This document shows positions 1 to 11,725 of a stretch of 64,000 nt of DNA, one piece after another. The stretch spans positions 47,567,142-47,631,141 of the forward strand of contig CM056733.1 in NCBI GenBank assembly GCA_029844215.1, read 5' to 3'. Under the pieces are notes generated by a model. That model was not told where the DNA came from and made no database searches. It was given only the letters and a program-made list of their open reading frames with translations. Position 1 is the stretch's first letter; each line of letters starts with the position of its first letter. Position numbers and translations under genes: made by a program. The stretch comes from Przewalskia tangutica (taxonomy: Eukaryota > Streptophyta > Magnoliopsida > Solanales > Solanaceae).

Positions 1-54
1 CAGATCACCAGGTGCCCGGTAGGCACTACCACGCGCCCGAGGTCGGTCGTGACA
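1..54 (+). repeat. R1 5' LTR, last 54 bp
   Basis: The stretch ends in gtcgtgaca, as do the other plus-strand LTRs here, and is followed after four bases by the primer-binding site. It matches the ends of the LTRs at 5988, 51105 and 57100. Confidence 0.85.
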
Positions 55-58
55 AAAG

Positions 59-70
59 TGGTATCGCAGC
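59..70 (+). other. R1 primer-binding site
   Basis: The sequence tggtatcgcagc is a slightly changed form of tggtatcagagc, the usual complement of the 3' end of plant initiator-Met tRNA. It lies four bases after the LTR end, where reverse transcription would be primed. Confidence 0.85.
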
Positions 71-252
71 GCTAATCCTCGTAAAGCGTCTACAGATCGC
101 GTCTAGTGTAGTCTTGATTATCGCGTGTCGCGCACCACATCTATAATCGTGAGGCTACAGGATATTTAGGATTGGTTTCATTCTTCTCACTCTAAGATCG
201 TGCCTCAGAGCCGGTTATAAGTCGACTCTCTAGCAGATTCTTATGTACCGCT

Positions 253-1490
253 ACGCCTCTACGCAAGGCAACCAGAGCCCGTATGGCAAGGCAACAGAGA
301 GCCGCGAGTGGAGCACGAGGGTTACGAGGCACACGCCGGTCATTACCGAGATAGTACTTCGACGCACGCATTTTATGACGCCGCTAGCCCTGTGAGAGTT
401 TAGAGCAAGAGCGTGAGCCACCGAGACTACGATACCGAGCCTCTAGTCCCACCGCCAGATCGCAGGATGTGAGTTACGCGAGACGCCGCCATTAGCTAGT
501 CCGTGGCCGGGAACGAGGACGGACGGAGCCGTGGTTCCGCAGCATCAGAGTTCACCGTAGATCCGAGAAGTTGAGATTTCGTGACTTCGAAAGGCACCAC
601 CCAGTTCTATGGATCGAGAACCGAGGAAGATCATCGTGAGTTTATTCGATAACAGCAGATAATGAAAGTGATCAAGACCTTAGAGGCATTTCCTACACGC
701 TTCGCCTCGCAAACGGCGAGATCTCGCAGATAGAGATATGATGTTTAGCGTAACGGGCGGACGGTTCGAATACAAGATAAAGTTTGACTCATCGCTCGCA
801 TGTCCCCGCTTTAGCCGCGCATACGAGGATAGTGTGCACCGATATGTCACCAGACTTGACGATTATTTTTACAGAGGGTTGTACAAGAGTAGCTCTTCAG
901 TCAGGCATGGACGTTGCCCGCGTACAGGCTTATGCGCAGCAGACTGAGGAACGTAGAGATCGACGGATTAACCAAGATCAGCAGCAGAGGGCCGAGACAA
1001 CAGGGTCCTTTGGTAACTTTCGAGGCGGACCTTCTCATCAGCAGACTGGTTATGCGCCTCCACCAGTACAGAGTGGTCCTCCACCGACTTCAGGACATTC
1101 GGGGTATTTAGGAGTTGGTCAGAACTCCAGGGTTTCTGGTTCACAGATTTACATAGGTTCTAGCCAGCCAGATTCGGTTTTCCCTCAGTGTTCACTATGT
1201 GGTAGGCGTCACCCCGGGGAATGTCGACTTTTACTGTGCTTGTTTTACCAGCCGTCGGCCATATGAGGAGAGAATGTCCTAGTAGGAGGGATACAGCGGG
1301 ATGACTTAGCCTACTGTGTCGCTGCAGATTCAAGGTTTGGAGAGGAAGGGTGTTAGCTGTGAGGCCACCCCACCCTGCATGGTCGCTGTGGTAGTGTTCT
1401 ACTGGGAGTGTCGCACTACTTAGATAGCTTGTTAGGCTTCATGACAGCAGGCCATTTTGCAAGAAATTGTCCACTGCAGGTGGCGCGGAT
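253..1490 (+). pseudogene. gag: R1 gag remnant with zinc-knuckle motifs
   Basis: Gag forms the capsid-like particle and binds element RNA. The expected start lies at 253, where acg stands in place of the atg seen in R5 (37612, 58751) and R6 (51304). The longest open piece, 784-1266, contains GMDVARVQAYAQQTEERR and a Pro/Gly/Gln/Ser-rich linker, then CSLCGRRHPGEC and, after a frameshift, GHMRREC (about 1187-1290), which together give a CCHC knuckle. A second knuckle-like piece, GHFARNCP, lies at about 1450-1475. Several frameshifts and stops break the gene. The doubled knuckle region could be real or the product of a local duplication. Confidence 0.75.
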
Positions 1491-1789
1491 GTTACGACTT
1501 AGCCTTCGGATCGTGGTCGGTTCATCACATTCTCAGAGTTATGCGCCAAAGCAGAGCAGATTTGATTAGAGCGACAAAGTGGAAAGCGAGGCAAGAGTTA
1601 CAAAGATATCTTCACTTTAAGAGACTTGTTTAAGTCCGCATGGTAGATACACGCGAGTGCTATGTACGGATAGCATCAGTTAGTGGATAATCGTACGGGT
1701 AGTTGAAAAGGTAGTATGGGGACACGGTAGGTGCGAGCCTTAGAATATTACACGTGGAGTATATTCAGTGAGTCTCAAGATTGCATTCA
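1491..1789 (+). other. R1 non-coding middle segment
   Basis: No protein family was recognised in this stretch. It aligns by eye with 52040-52290 of R6, with the minus strand of R3 around 24050-24250 and with parts of R4 (minus, about 17400-17450). Shared wording includes a gtagttgaaaaggta stretch and ccttagaatattacacg. It replaces the protease/RT/RNase H region expected between gag and integrase. Confidence 0.55.
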
Positions 1790-2268
1790 CCTCGGCCGAC
1801 GGACAACAACGCGCTTTATCCATACATTCGAGGATAGGTTACGGGCCTGTTTTGATTTCGTGGTAGTGTAAGGATTATTTGCCTCGTTGAGCGAGTATTG
1901 TAATAGCTACCATTTCAAGATTCTGACGTCGCCTTACGAAGCTTTGTACGGGCGGAAGGTAGGTTGCCGATCGATTGGTTCGATGTTGGCAAGGTTCAAA
2001 TCAGGGTCCATACTTGATTCAACAGAGCGGATAGGGTGCCCGGTAAGGCACCGCGCCCGAGGTCGTGTTATTAGCACCGAGTCACCGTAAGTCGCAGATA
2101 ATCGCGCCGACACTGAGTTCAGCCGACTGGGTCTTCAAGGTACCACCTGGCGGTGTGACGAGATTTGGAAAGCAGGGAAACTTAGCCCGAGGTACTTCGG
2201 GCATTTTCAGATCGCTGTAGAATAGGCCGTGTTGCTTATAAGTTAGCACTACCGTCCGACTTAGAGAC
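1790..2268 (+). pseudogene. R1 integrase remnant (end of core and C-terminal part)
   Basis: Integrase joins element cDNA to the host chromosome. The order of motifs is that of plant gypsy integrases: ADGQ followed by a TIH-FEDRLRAC-like stretch at about 1795-1850, NSYHFKILTSPYEALYGRK at 1902-1958, then a VFKVPPGG-TRFGKQGNLA stretch at about 2131-2190 that corresponds to the conserved segment before the GPY/F motif. The N-terminal zinc-binding part and most catalytic residues are absent. Frameshifts interrupt it several times. It continues directly from the non-coding middle, so RT and RNase H are missing rather than merely decayed. Confidence 0.7.
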
Positions 2269-2695
2269 AAGACGTCCAGATTCCATGTTGCTATGTTTCA
2301 AAGAGTATCTGAGATCCATCCAGAGTGTTCCCGCTAATGATGACCAAGTCGAGATAGTAACCCCGAGATTTTGGAACCAAGCAATGATGTAAATATGGTA
2401 CGATAGTAGGAAGAGTTTGAGCGCGGCGAGGGTACGACGAGTAAGAAAGCGAGGCGATGTGTTAAGAAGATGGAAGGTCATTTTATAAGTAAAGATGCCA
2501 AGAAAGTATCCTTTCGACCACGGGTGGAGCTAATGGTATTGTTATACGCTTTAGAGATGATTCTTCGCCGCTCGACGTATGCTTTTGCCAAGATGTCAGA
2601 CACGCCACGCAGGCATAATCGTTTCGTAAGTATAAGAGGGAAGACTATACCGACAGTATGTTCGAGGTTAGAAGGAACATTCGACGCATGTTTCT
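2269..2695 (+). other. R1 3' tail before polypurine tract
   Basis: A largely non-coding tail shared with R6 (53260-53749), R3 (minus, 23341-23720) and R2 (32239-32556). Landmarks are gatgaccaag near 2339, a gtaagtataagaggg-like stretch near 2627 and gaacattcg just before the polypurine tract. An 83-residue open frame at 2470-2721 crosses into the LTR and has no recognisable domain. Confidence 0.6.
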
Positions 2696-2706
2696 GCGGG
2701 GAAGAA
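2696..2706 (+). other. R1 polypurine tract
   Basis: Purine-rich gcggggaagaa lies immediately before the LTR start tgttatacc. It occupies the position of the plus-strand primer, as in R2 (32557-32569) and R6 (53750-53760). Confidence 0.75.
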
Positions 2707-3195
2707 TGTTATACCCCGTAGTTCCGCAGTATGTATACGAGGACGCACGCATTTGAATACGGCATTTAAATCGGAAAGGACGAAAAGACGGATTTTTCGA
2801 CGGAAAAGTTTCCGATTTTCGGAAGGAAAAAGGTTCGTTAACGGGAATTCGATTCCCGTGATTTGGTATTCGACTTTTTGGAATATTTAAGAATTATGGA
2901 ATTTTATTTCCAATTGGTCACGCTGGGCCCACGAGAATTTACGCTTTGTGGCCCATTTTATTTTCGGATTTTTGGCATTACGGATATTTTCGTAAGATGA
3001 AATATTTTGATGAGTAGAGGCTTACACATGTCACCCCGTGGCCTTACGGCCGAAAGTGAGGCACTTCGACGCGTTGAGGACAAGTGGCAAGCCACTTGTC
3101 CCATTTTTATGGTGAACAAATGGTTGACAAACTACCCACACACATGTACCCCATCCTCACCTTACATTTTCTTTAATCTTGGCCCTTGATTTCTC

Positions 3196-3203
3196 TATAA
3201 ATA
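3196..3203 (+). promoter_or_regulatory. TATA box of R1 3' LTR
   Basis: TATAAATA about 490 bp into the LTR. The same motif sits at the matching place in the LTRs of R3, R5, R6 and S2, so it probably marks the element promoter (U3/R boundary). Confidence 0.65.
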
Positions 3204-4864
3204 CCCCTTTTGTAGTGAAGACTTCATCCACACTTGAGATAATTTCCAAGACAAAATACTCCTCCCTTTGTAGTTCCTCCTGCTTTGCCTTGATTTCTTT
3301 AGCAAAAGTGGACCAAAAATCCCTAAACTCATCAGAGTTCTTCCTTAGGGTGTTAGGAAGATTGGGTACCAAGAGTTGGAAAATATTTCACACCCCTAGC
3401 CTTACAATTTCACCGTCAAACTTGCCATAATCGAGCCTTAGTGTTCTTCACTATTGGAGTTAGATCTCAAGAGGAGTTGGTTGTGAGCTTCGGCGGTTGC
3501 TTGGAGCGGTTGAGCGTAAGGATTCGAGCCAAACGCTGCTCGTGATCGACTTATATCTTGGATAATTTTGGGCTTATCGAGGTAATGATCTTTGTCCCCT
3601 ATCAGAATTGGATATTACATATCAGTAGTAGTTTAGAATCGAGTATAAGATATATTGGAAGGATGATTAAAAGAATTGAATCAGATTTACATCGACCGCA
3701 TTTACGCAGACTTGTAGTATTATCGGAGTAGAATCGTACACGCCCGTTAGACGCGTAACCTCCTCGAGTTGTGGCTGCAGCAAGCCCGCAGGAGAGAGAC
3801 GGCGTCATGTGGGGCCGAATTTTCCGTAGAAGAGGAACCTTGTACTTTGAAATGTGCTACAAAGTGTTCGGTAGTCGATAGACGCCAGGCCTTTATAGGT
3901 GAAGTTCTACGAGCAGCGATTCTACTCGGGTGGAAAAGGCCAGCGCGTTATCAGACACGGAGCGCTTTGCTAATTGTCGATAATCGCCGCGAGGTATGCT
4001 AACCTCTTCCTATCTTTTCTAGCATGATTATGTGAACTATGTAGTACTCAGACGACGCACGCTAAACGAATTTGGTTATTTAAAACATAAAGTGTTATAA
4101 CGCTTTACGGGAAGTTTGTTATAACAACTTTACGTAGGTAAAGAAATTGTCTGTGGTTTTTAAAAGATAAATGACTTGATGTGAAATATTAAGGAACTAG
4201 ATTTCTAAAAGAAAAGAGACTTGAGAATTTCAAGTGTTTTCGTTTAAAAGAAAGGCATGGTTTGTCTTAAATTGGTTTAAAACATAAAGTGTTATAATAG
4301 CTTTACGGGAAGTTAGTTATAACGACTTTATGAAAACAAAAGGATGGTTTTATTAATGGATTTAAAATGGTAACTTGACTTTACAGGGAGAAATGATTTG
4401 GTTTTAAAAGGAAGTATGAAAATTGTTTTGGTTTACATAAAAAGACAAGCATTCGCTTTGATACTACTGTATCGTGTGACTTTGTGTGAAAGAAATAGAT
4501 CTTTAAAGAGTTAAAATACGTAGTACCTGGGGTTAAAAATCCGGATTTGTTGTAATAAACGAAAGTCTACGAGTACGCTGAACTTGCCTACGCTTGTTGC
4601 GATAGCCTTTGTCGTGCAAGTGTTTTGATTCTCGCTACCTAGTCTCTCGACGGAGGGTCGGTTATCTTGTTATATCCTCGACCCATCGACACGCTGTGGC
4701 CCACTGTATGGTTCCATTAGGATTGTCGCTCCACGGACTAGCTCTCATGAGATTTTATCGATTCGACTTTCGTATCCGTAGTCGCTCGATTGCCTGGCCA
4801 TGGCCGATACGCTTTGCTTCCGTAGTTACCCTTCGCATTTGCCTGCTCAGCTTTGTGGCGGTCT

Positions 4865-5217
4865 CGTGACTTACTTGCCAGGATCCGTGGTTATCCTCGT
4901 TACTTGCCCCCGCCGCCACGCGACGCAGTGGATCTCGGGTAGAGGTTATCGCGACTTGCCACGCGGTCGCCTTCGCGCGGGCATCGTGACTTACGGTTGT
5001 GATCTAGTGGTTAGCTCGTTACTTGCCCCGCCGCCACGCGGGCGCAGTGAGGATCCGCAGGCTATCGACTTGCCACGCGGTCGCCTTCGCGAGTCGCTTG
5101 GACGGCTTCGTGACTTACGGCCAGGATCCGCGGTTAGCTCGTTACTTGCCCCGCCGCCACGTGGCGCAGGAGGATCCGTAGAGGCTATCGACTTGCCACG
5201 GTCGCCTTCGTGATATG
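4865..5217 (+). repeat. GC-rich array, three copies of about 120 bp, in R1 LTR
   Basis: Copies begin near 4865, 4985 and 5108, each with cgtgacttac, ccgccgccacg and tcgccttcg. The array fills the variable slot between the promoter-side and 3' blocks of the LTR. It also produces the open frames at 4800-5213 and 4991-5272, which are not genes. Confidence 0.75.
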
Positions 5218-5734
5218 GTTGTTTAGTATTGTTGGCACGGTAGGTTCTCGTAGCCGGCCGCATTTCCGCCACTGGACGACGCAGTCGATCTCGTAGCTAT
5301 GCCTTCGCATCGCCCCGCACGGCTTTGCGACACGGGACCGTGTTCATGTGTACTTCGTGTTATTATATCATAGATCGCCGGCGGAGGAAGGTATTCCACC
5401 GCATGATTGATGTCGCGGCGCGAGACCCATAGTTATATTTGAGCGACGACTTTGAGGGCGCGAGTCCCCGACTGACACGATCGCTATATATCGCGATCGT
5501 AGTTTCGTTATCATACATGTCTCCTGCTTTTATATAGATCGTTATGATTTCATTTACGATTTTCGCCACATACTTGGTACCGTTGCATCGACTCCTTCGG
5601 GCCGCTCATGCCGCAGTGAGGTACACCGCTGTCGATCCTCGCTCATGGATCGCAGTCATTGGGAAGCTCCGCTTCTCCCGAGGCTTATCTGTGGTACGAT
5701 TCCTCGAGATTGTAGGTTGTTGTACATTCGTGGG

Positions 5735-5759
5735 TATGGCGGGCCCCGTCCCCGCCATA
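5735..5759 (+). other. Conserved LTR hairpin
   Basis: TATGGCGGG and CCCGCCATA form a perfect 9-bp stem with a short loop. The hairpin recurs at 12063-12086 and 37174-37197 and in slightly changed form in S2 (25375-25398). It lies 230-260 bp before the LTR end. Confidence 0.6.
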
Positions 5760-5988
5760 GTTATTATAAAATTCGTAGAGGTCTGTAAATCGCTGTGGGC
5801 GTGGTTTGTAAGGGATTTAACTGCTCAATTTTGATATATATATACGCGAAGGTAACCGCTTTGGTTAGCCTATTGCTTATTTTATGTCTTGATTCACGCT
5901 AAGTTTTTATTTTTCGCGATTTTCTCTCGATGATTGTATCACTAGGGTGCCCGGTAGGCACCGCCACGGCCCGAGGTCGGTCGTGATG

Positions 5989-6760
5989 CTCAGCCTGGGC
6001 GAAGTTCTTCTCGCCAGTTTTGAGGCCCCAAAGACTGGGCCAGCCTCTTTCTCGGGCCAGAGAAGACTATGTGGTCGCGAGGAAGCAGCTTATGTTATTG
6101 ACCAAGATACGGTATAAGCCATCATGCCAGGAGGTTATTTGGCCAAGCATGCATGTGTACAGAGGTAGAGGGCCAACGCGAGATCGCCAGAAGAGGCTAG
6201 ACCGGCTGGTTATCCCTGAGTTTTGGACGAGCAATTTCAAAGAAATGAGTGAGATATTCGTTCTAGCCTACCCAAGACATACCCCCAGCTCACGTGGGAT
6301 ATCGACCCCACAAGGTATTTAGGAGCCGGTCCAAGCTCCAGTGGGTCGAGGTTCTCGCAGAGCAGAGGACTTTCTGGCCGAGGCCACCTATTCCTCGTTG
6401 TATCGATGTGGTAAGCGCTATTCGGGAAATGCCGCATGGCACAGTGTTTGTTTTGTCAGGCCGTCCGCCATATTCGAGGGTATGTCCTTTAGAAAGAGCA
6501 CCGGAGGTGGCTCACCATGAGGCCGATGGTTGATTCCCTTCTCCACACCGCACGCCCCTGCAGGTGGTGTTCGACGTCACCACCGTGGTAGAGGTCGGTG
6601 GAGTTTATGGTTCGCGGTCCTTCGAACCGCATAGCCGACGTGACTACGAGACAGATCGTGAGGCGACATCGCACGGTTAAGGTGTATATGTCGATTCTTT
6701 GAATCATACGCATTGATAGATTCAGATTTCGCCTAGCATATATGTTTTCCCTTTCATACA
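5989..6760 (+). pseudogene. gag: R2 gag remnant with start of protease region
   Basis: This begins abruptly at the right end of R1, so its 5' part lies left of the window. The zinc-knuckle side reads GKRYSGKCRMAQCVCF at about 6411-6458 in one frame, matching the C-terminal half of a gag CCHC region. Further on, the sequence at about 6610-6710 corresponds to the NRIYAL-REASP stretch that leads into protease in R5 (38836-38880). Frameshifts prevent a continuous product. The visible open frames (6020-6322, 6294-6533) cover parts of it. Confidence 0.6.
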
Positions 6761-7246
6761 AGCAATGTAAGTGATAGTACCCTGCAGGTAGGAATACTTT
6801 GATTAGTAAAGTGAAAAGTTAAGAATGTCGACAAGAATGGTAAGTGAACCGAGACTATAGTTGTGTAGAGTTCACACGTAGTAATTGCCCCATGACAAGG
6901 TAAGACCGATAGGAAGGATGTACAAAGAGAAATACTTTGGCTTATGTGACGAACCTCTGAATAACAGGATAGTGAGAAGACTCGAGATAAGAGAAAGATT
7001 TATTTCGCACTAAGAACGAGAAGTTGCTGTGACGACGAGTCGTTATGGACTCATTTCGGTCAGCCAGAGTATGGAACGGGTGATGTCGCTAGAAATGGTC
7101 CCCGCTATGTGATAGGGTCACGCGTGCGCGCCCAAGTCTAGTTGATCGTCAGACGAAGCTCAGGACGCTGCTCCATCGAATCAGGTCGTAAGGACCGGTA
7201 AGAGCCTTAACGGGAAAGTAAGTAACAATATGGCCAAGTTTGATGT
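6761..7246 (+). other. R2 non-coding middle, up to the R3 insertion
   Basis: No domain was recognised. The end (about 7130-7246) aligns with 52540-52610 of R6 and with the minus strand of R3 around 23760, including cagacgaag and ccaagtttg. It is directly colinear with 32239 onward, which shows that R3 split one element here. Confidence 0.5.
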
Positions 7247-8229
7247 TGTCACGACCCGACCGACCGTGAACGGTGCCTTACCCCGCACCCTAGTGATACA
7301 ACATTAGAGAAAATCATGAAATAAAAACTTAAACATGAAACAAGAGATATGATAATAAAACAAAGGCCAACCAAAACGGTTGTCTTCTTGCATATATACG
7401 TAAATTGAACAGCCATAACCTTTACAACCCCGCCCACAACAAGACATGCACTTCTGTGTTATAACAACAATGACGGACAGTGGCCCCGCCATACCCCGAA
7501 TGTAAGTACCTACAACGACAGTGACTATACCAAAGATAAGCCTCCGAGAAACGGAGCTTCCTAAAACTGAATCGTGATCCTATGAGCGAGGATCAACAAT
7601 CGTGTACTCTACCGCAGATGAACGCACTCAAGGAGGTCAAGATAACATGTACCAAGTTTGTGAAATCAAAATATCAGAACGAAATCATAATACTAAATAA
7701 AACAGAGACATGTATGACAACCAAACTACAAGGCATTTACATAAAAGCAACATGTCAAAGGTGGACTCACGCCTCAAAGTCATCACTCAAATATAACCGC
7801 GGTCTCACGCCCACAATATCAATCATGCCCGCATCATGGCCACACGCCCCTAATTCTCCGCTGCAGACATGTCGAGGATGCACAACAGATACCGTAATCA
7901 ACCTCGCCGACGCCACATGCCCCTAATTCTTCATCGCGCGCATATGTCGATGTAACCACAATAACAATATATCGTAATCAACCCCGCCGCACGCCACATG
8001 CCTCGCAATTCAGACGGCATATGTCCATGTAACAACAATAACAATATATCGTAATCAACCCCGCCAGACGCCACATGCCCCTGACTCAGACGGCAGCATG
8101 TCCATGTAACAACAATAATAATATATCGTGATTAACCCGCCAGATGGCCGCATGCCCCTAATTCTTCATCGTGCGTATATGTCCATGTAATAACAATAAC
8201 AATATACCGTGATTAACTCCACAGACGGG
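7247..8229 (-). repeat. R3 3' LTR, first segment
   Basis: Starts tgtcacgacccg, the complement of the LTR 3' end. It covers the 3' block and five copies of a 77-bp array before R4 interrupts it. Confidence 0.85.
7836..8229 (-). repeat. 77-bp array in R3 3' LTR
   Basis: About five units, each with ccacatgcccctaattc and aacaataacaatatatcg. The sixth unit resumes at 21208 after R4. The right LTR has six units at 29716-30180. Confidence 0.85.
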
Positions 8230-8819
8230 TGCCACGACCCGACCCTCAAGCTCACGATCGGTGCCCTACCTGCACCCCTTTGGCATACATCGAGAATAGC
8301 AATTAACATACACAATCGATAAAATACTTAAACATAAAATAACAACAAAGCCGATAAGGCCACCTTCCGAATTCAATACCAATAACAATACATTTTGTTT
8401 TTCTTACAACCCAATCCACTCATGGCTGCACTTAAGAATAATATTCTCAAGTGGACAGGCCCCGCCATACCCCGAATGTACAACAACCGACAATACTGTG
8501 GATAAGCCTCCAAATGAGGAGCTTCAACAAATAACAAAGGATCTTAAGAAATGCGATCAAGAACTCAGACTTCACTCGCAGATTTAACGCACTTCAAGCG
8601 AGGTCAGTACAACATGTACCAAATATGTGAAACTGAAAGTATTGTAATGAAATCATAAGTCTAATAATAAAACTGGAGACATGAATGATACTCACCAAGA
8701 TAATCAGGCCTTACTAACAACGCAGAGTAACAGCAGATACTTACAATATAAAGTATAAGCTCACGATCAAAACAGACCACCCGTCCGCAGATTATTAAGC
8801 AATCCTATTCCTGACTATT
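8230..8819 (-). repeat. R4 3' LTR, first segment
   Basis: Matches 18152-18748 of the right LTR: tgccacgaccc start, tggcatacatcgagaatagc and gaccacccgtccgca. S1 then interrupts it at CTATT. Confidence 0.85.
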
Positions 8820-9299
8820 TGTTATACCTCGTAGTTCCGTGGTATATAGGTGAGGATGTACGCAAGTAGATTACTGTAAATTTTGGAAAGAAAGAAAGAC
8901 GTGATTTTTCGACTAAAAGCTTCCGCTTTTGTGAAGAAAAAGGTTCGTTAATGGAATTGGATTCTGATTTGGTATTCTGACTTTAGAATATTTGAGAATT
9001 ATGGAATTTATTTCCTGAATGGTCACGCTGGGCCCACGTGAAATTTACTGCTTTAAGGGCCCGCTTAGTTTTTGAGATTTTGGCCATTATGGATATTTTC
9101 GAGATGAAATATTTTGATTTAGCAGAGGGCGACACGTGTCACCCTCTAGGTGGCCCTTGGCCGAAATTAGCTAGACAAGTGGCAAGACAAGTGGCCAAGT
9201 CTTGCTAGATATTTTGTGTGACAAGTTGGCTCAGGGTCCCACCCACACTTGTCCCCAATCTCAACCACACACTTGCCTTCATCCTATCCCTCGTTGTCC

Positions 9300-9307
9300 T
9301 ATATATG
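9300..9307 (+). promoter_or_regulatory. TATA box of S1
   Basis: TATATATG 480 bp into the solo LTR, at the place of the TATA box in related LTRs. Confidence 0.55.
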
Positions 9308-11239
9308 CACCCTTAGTTGATGAAATCTTCCACACTTAGACATTTCAAGACTTGAAAACCCTCCCTTCTCCCTCGACCCAGAGCTCTCGGCTTGCCCCCA
9401 TTTCTTGAGCAAAATTTGTCCAACAATTCTTAAACTCTCAAGTGTTCTTCCCTAAGGTGTTAGGAAGATTGTGTACCAAGAGTTGGAAAAGATTTCACAC
9501 CCCTAGCCTCAAGGACGCCTGGCCGAAAGTCATCTTGAAACCCTGTGTTCTTCACTTGAGTCAATCTCAAGAGAAGTTTTGGTTAGAGCTTCTACGGGTT
9601 GCTTGTAGCGGATTGGAACGTAAAGATTTGGAGCTAAGACTTGCTTGGAGCGACTTTAAGAACTTGGATATTTTTGGGCTATTTGAGGTAATGGAACTTA
9701 AACCTCTTTGGAATCGTTGTTATACATATATTATAAGTATATTATGGATTATATAAAATATGGAGTAAGTTTGAAGAGTCGATCTTGTTAACTTGTTAAA
9801 AGAAAGGATTGGCCGCTTGCCATTAAAATGGTAAAACGCATCTTACTTGCTAAAGCTAATAACAAAGTAACTATAACTTATATTAAGAATGGAAATATGT
9901 TTCGATGACTAATGAGTAAATCGATAAGTAAATGGACAAAGTCGCCAGGACCCCAACTTAAGGATCAGATTACTTTGGACCGTATTTACATCGATCAGAT
10001 TTACATTTCGCGGGAAGATTTTTCAATCGCGTCTGCTTCGGGCAGGATCCCCTTTTTAATTATTGTATTACATGGCGTGATAGTAAACCGCTGCACGGCC
10101 GTCGCGTAATCCCCTTCTTTACTTATTGTTGTTATGGAGGCGTGATAGTAAACCGCTACCGTCAGGCGGTAATCCCCTTCTTTATGTTGTTTAATTATTA
10201 CGCCTTATATATATATACGGTATATATATTACTATTATTCTGCCTTGGTAAAAGATGGAAAACGAGTATAAACGGGAAGTGTCAAATTTCCGTAGATTTT
10301 GAGGGCTTTTATTGGTATAAGTCTTCAATGATAAGAAAGGTTTGATAGAGTACCATGACCATTTTAGAGCGAGTACTACGCGTGGCGTGATCTACTCGCT
10401 TAACGAGTAGCCGACGTCAAGTACTGAGCGCTTTGCTTATTGTCGATAAATCGTCACGAGGTACGCGAACCTCTTCCTATCTTTTCTAGCATGATTGTTG
10501 TGGAACTATGTAGTACCAGACGCATACGTGCTAAGTGATTTGGTTGGTTTAAAACATAGGTGTTATAATAGCTTTACGGGAAGTTAGTTATAACGACCTT
10601 ATGTAGTGAAAATGGTTTATCGATGTTAAGTTAAGAGATTTGATCTTATAAGATAAGAGACTTAACTTATTTGTTTTAATGCGGATGTTTGTGTGAAACC
10701 TCATTCGTGAGTAATGAGTACTTGGTTTTTAAAGGATAATGTTTTACCGATTTCGAGAATCGAACGTATCGGCTGCACTATCAGCTGCTAATAAAGGAAA
10801 ATGTATTGAATAATGACGTTGTATTAAAACCAGAGAAACCTCCATCCGCATGGGTTAAGATTTAGACAAAATGATATTACATTTTCTAGATCACGTCATT
10901 GTAATAAGATCGTTATAAACAAAGAATAAACTACTCACATATATGACATATGTTACTCAATTGTTTTAAAAGAGATTAAGACTATGAGTTATGAAACCTT
11001 TCTAAAATAAGTGACTCGAGCATTTGAAACGGTAAGCTTCGAGTAATCAAACTAGGCAAACCGAACTTAGGAAAAGAATGTTCATACTTGATTTTGAAAA
11101 GGAATGCTGGTTGGTCATTCTAATACTACGGGTATAGGTGACTTTTATAAAAGTAATGGATCTCTTTAAAGTTAACTTAACGATGTAGTACTGGGGTTAA
11201 AACCCGACTTTGGCATAAAATGAAAGTACTTGAGTCAGC

Positions 11240-11310
11240 GTGAAACTTGCCATGCTTGTTGTTGTGAAACTCGCCATGCTTGTTGTCGTGAAACTTGCCT
11301 ATGCTTGTGA
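11240..11310 (+). repeat. 27-bp minisatellite in S1
   Basis: Three copies of gtgaaacttgccatgcttgt with minor changes. The reverse complement recurs in S2 at 26170-26241, so the repeat predates both insertions. Confidence 0.75.
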
Positions 11311-11445
11311 TGATAGCCTTTGTGCAAGTGTGGTATTTCAGGTTACCGCCTCTCGATAGGCCTGGCCGACTTGTCGAGAACTTACTTGGACGCTACCGGC
11401 TGACGGAGAATTCCACGCATGTTTCCATTTTGATTACCGCCTTGT

Positions 11446-11725
11446 TGCTGACGCCACACGGACATGTCTACACCGACGCAGATTCGGCACGCGGCCACGC
11501 GCCGTTGATTACCCGATATATTGTTATTGTGGTTACATGGACATGTCTACACCGAGGTAGAATTCGCACGTGGCTACGCGGCAGGTTGATCACCCAAAGA
11601 TATTATCGTTGACGCCATACGGACGCGTTCACACCGAGGTAGAATTTCGGCACGGGCCGGGCATTGGTATTATTGTCGCATCATGGATACGCCTACACCG
11701 GCGCAGATTCCGGCACGCGCCGACG
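11446..11725 (+). repeat. Array of 75-bp type in S1
   Basis: Three to four degenerate units with acatgtctacaccga and attattgt wording, complementary to the arrays of S2 and R3. Confidence 0.65.

Larger units (their letters stand above)
1..5988 (+). mobile_element. R1: gag-carrying LTR retrotransposon, left LTR mostly outside window
   Basis: A plus-strand Ty3/gypsy-type element. Visible are the last 54 bases of the 5' LTR, a Met-tRNA primer-binding site, a 2652-bp internal region, a polypurine tract and a 3282-bp 3' LTR. The internal region has gag, a non-coding middle, the end of integrase and a tail, but no RT or RNase H was recognised. R6 has the same organisation and almost the same internal length (2655 bp), so the shortened form was probably the mobile form. 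Its right end abuts gag of R2, so it appears inserted in R2. The left flank is outside the window, so the target-site duplication cannot be tested. Confidence 0.8.
2707..5988 (+). repeat. R1 3' LTR (3282 bp)
   Basis: It starts tgttatacc after the polypurine tract and ends in tcgtgatg, a changed form of the usual tcgtgaca. A TATA box lies 490 bp in, a three-copy array of about 120 bp lies at 4865-5217, and a GC hairpin lies at 5735-5759. Otherwise the 3.3 kb hold no gene. Confidence 0.85.

Noticed and set aside
4800..5213. 137-codon plus-strand frame rich in Arg and Leu
   Set aside because: It follows the 120-bp GC-rich array and repeats with its period; a minus-strand frame covers the same array. 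No domain is present.
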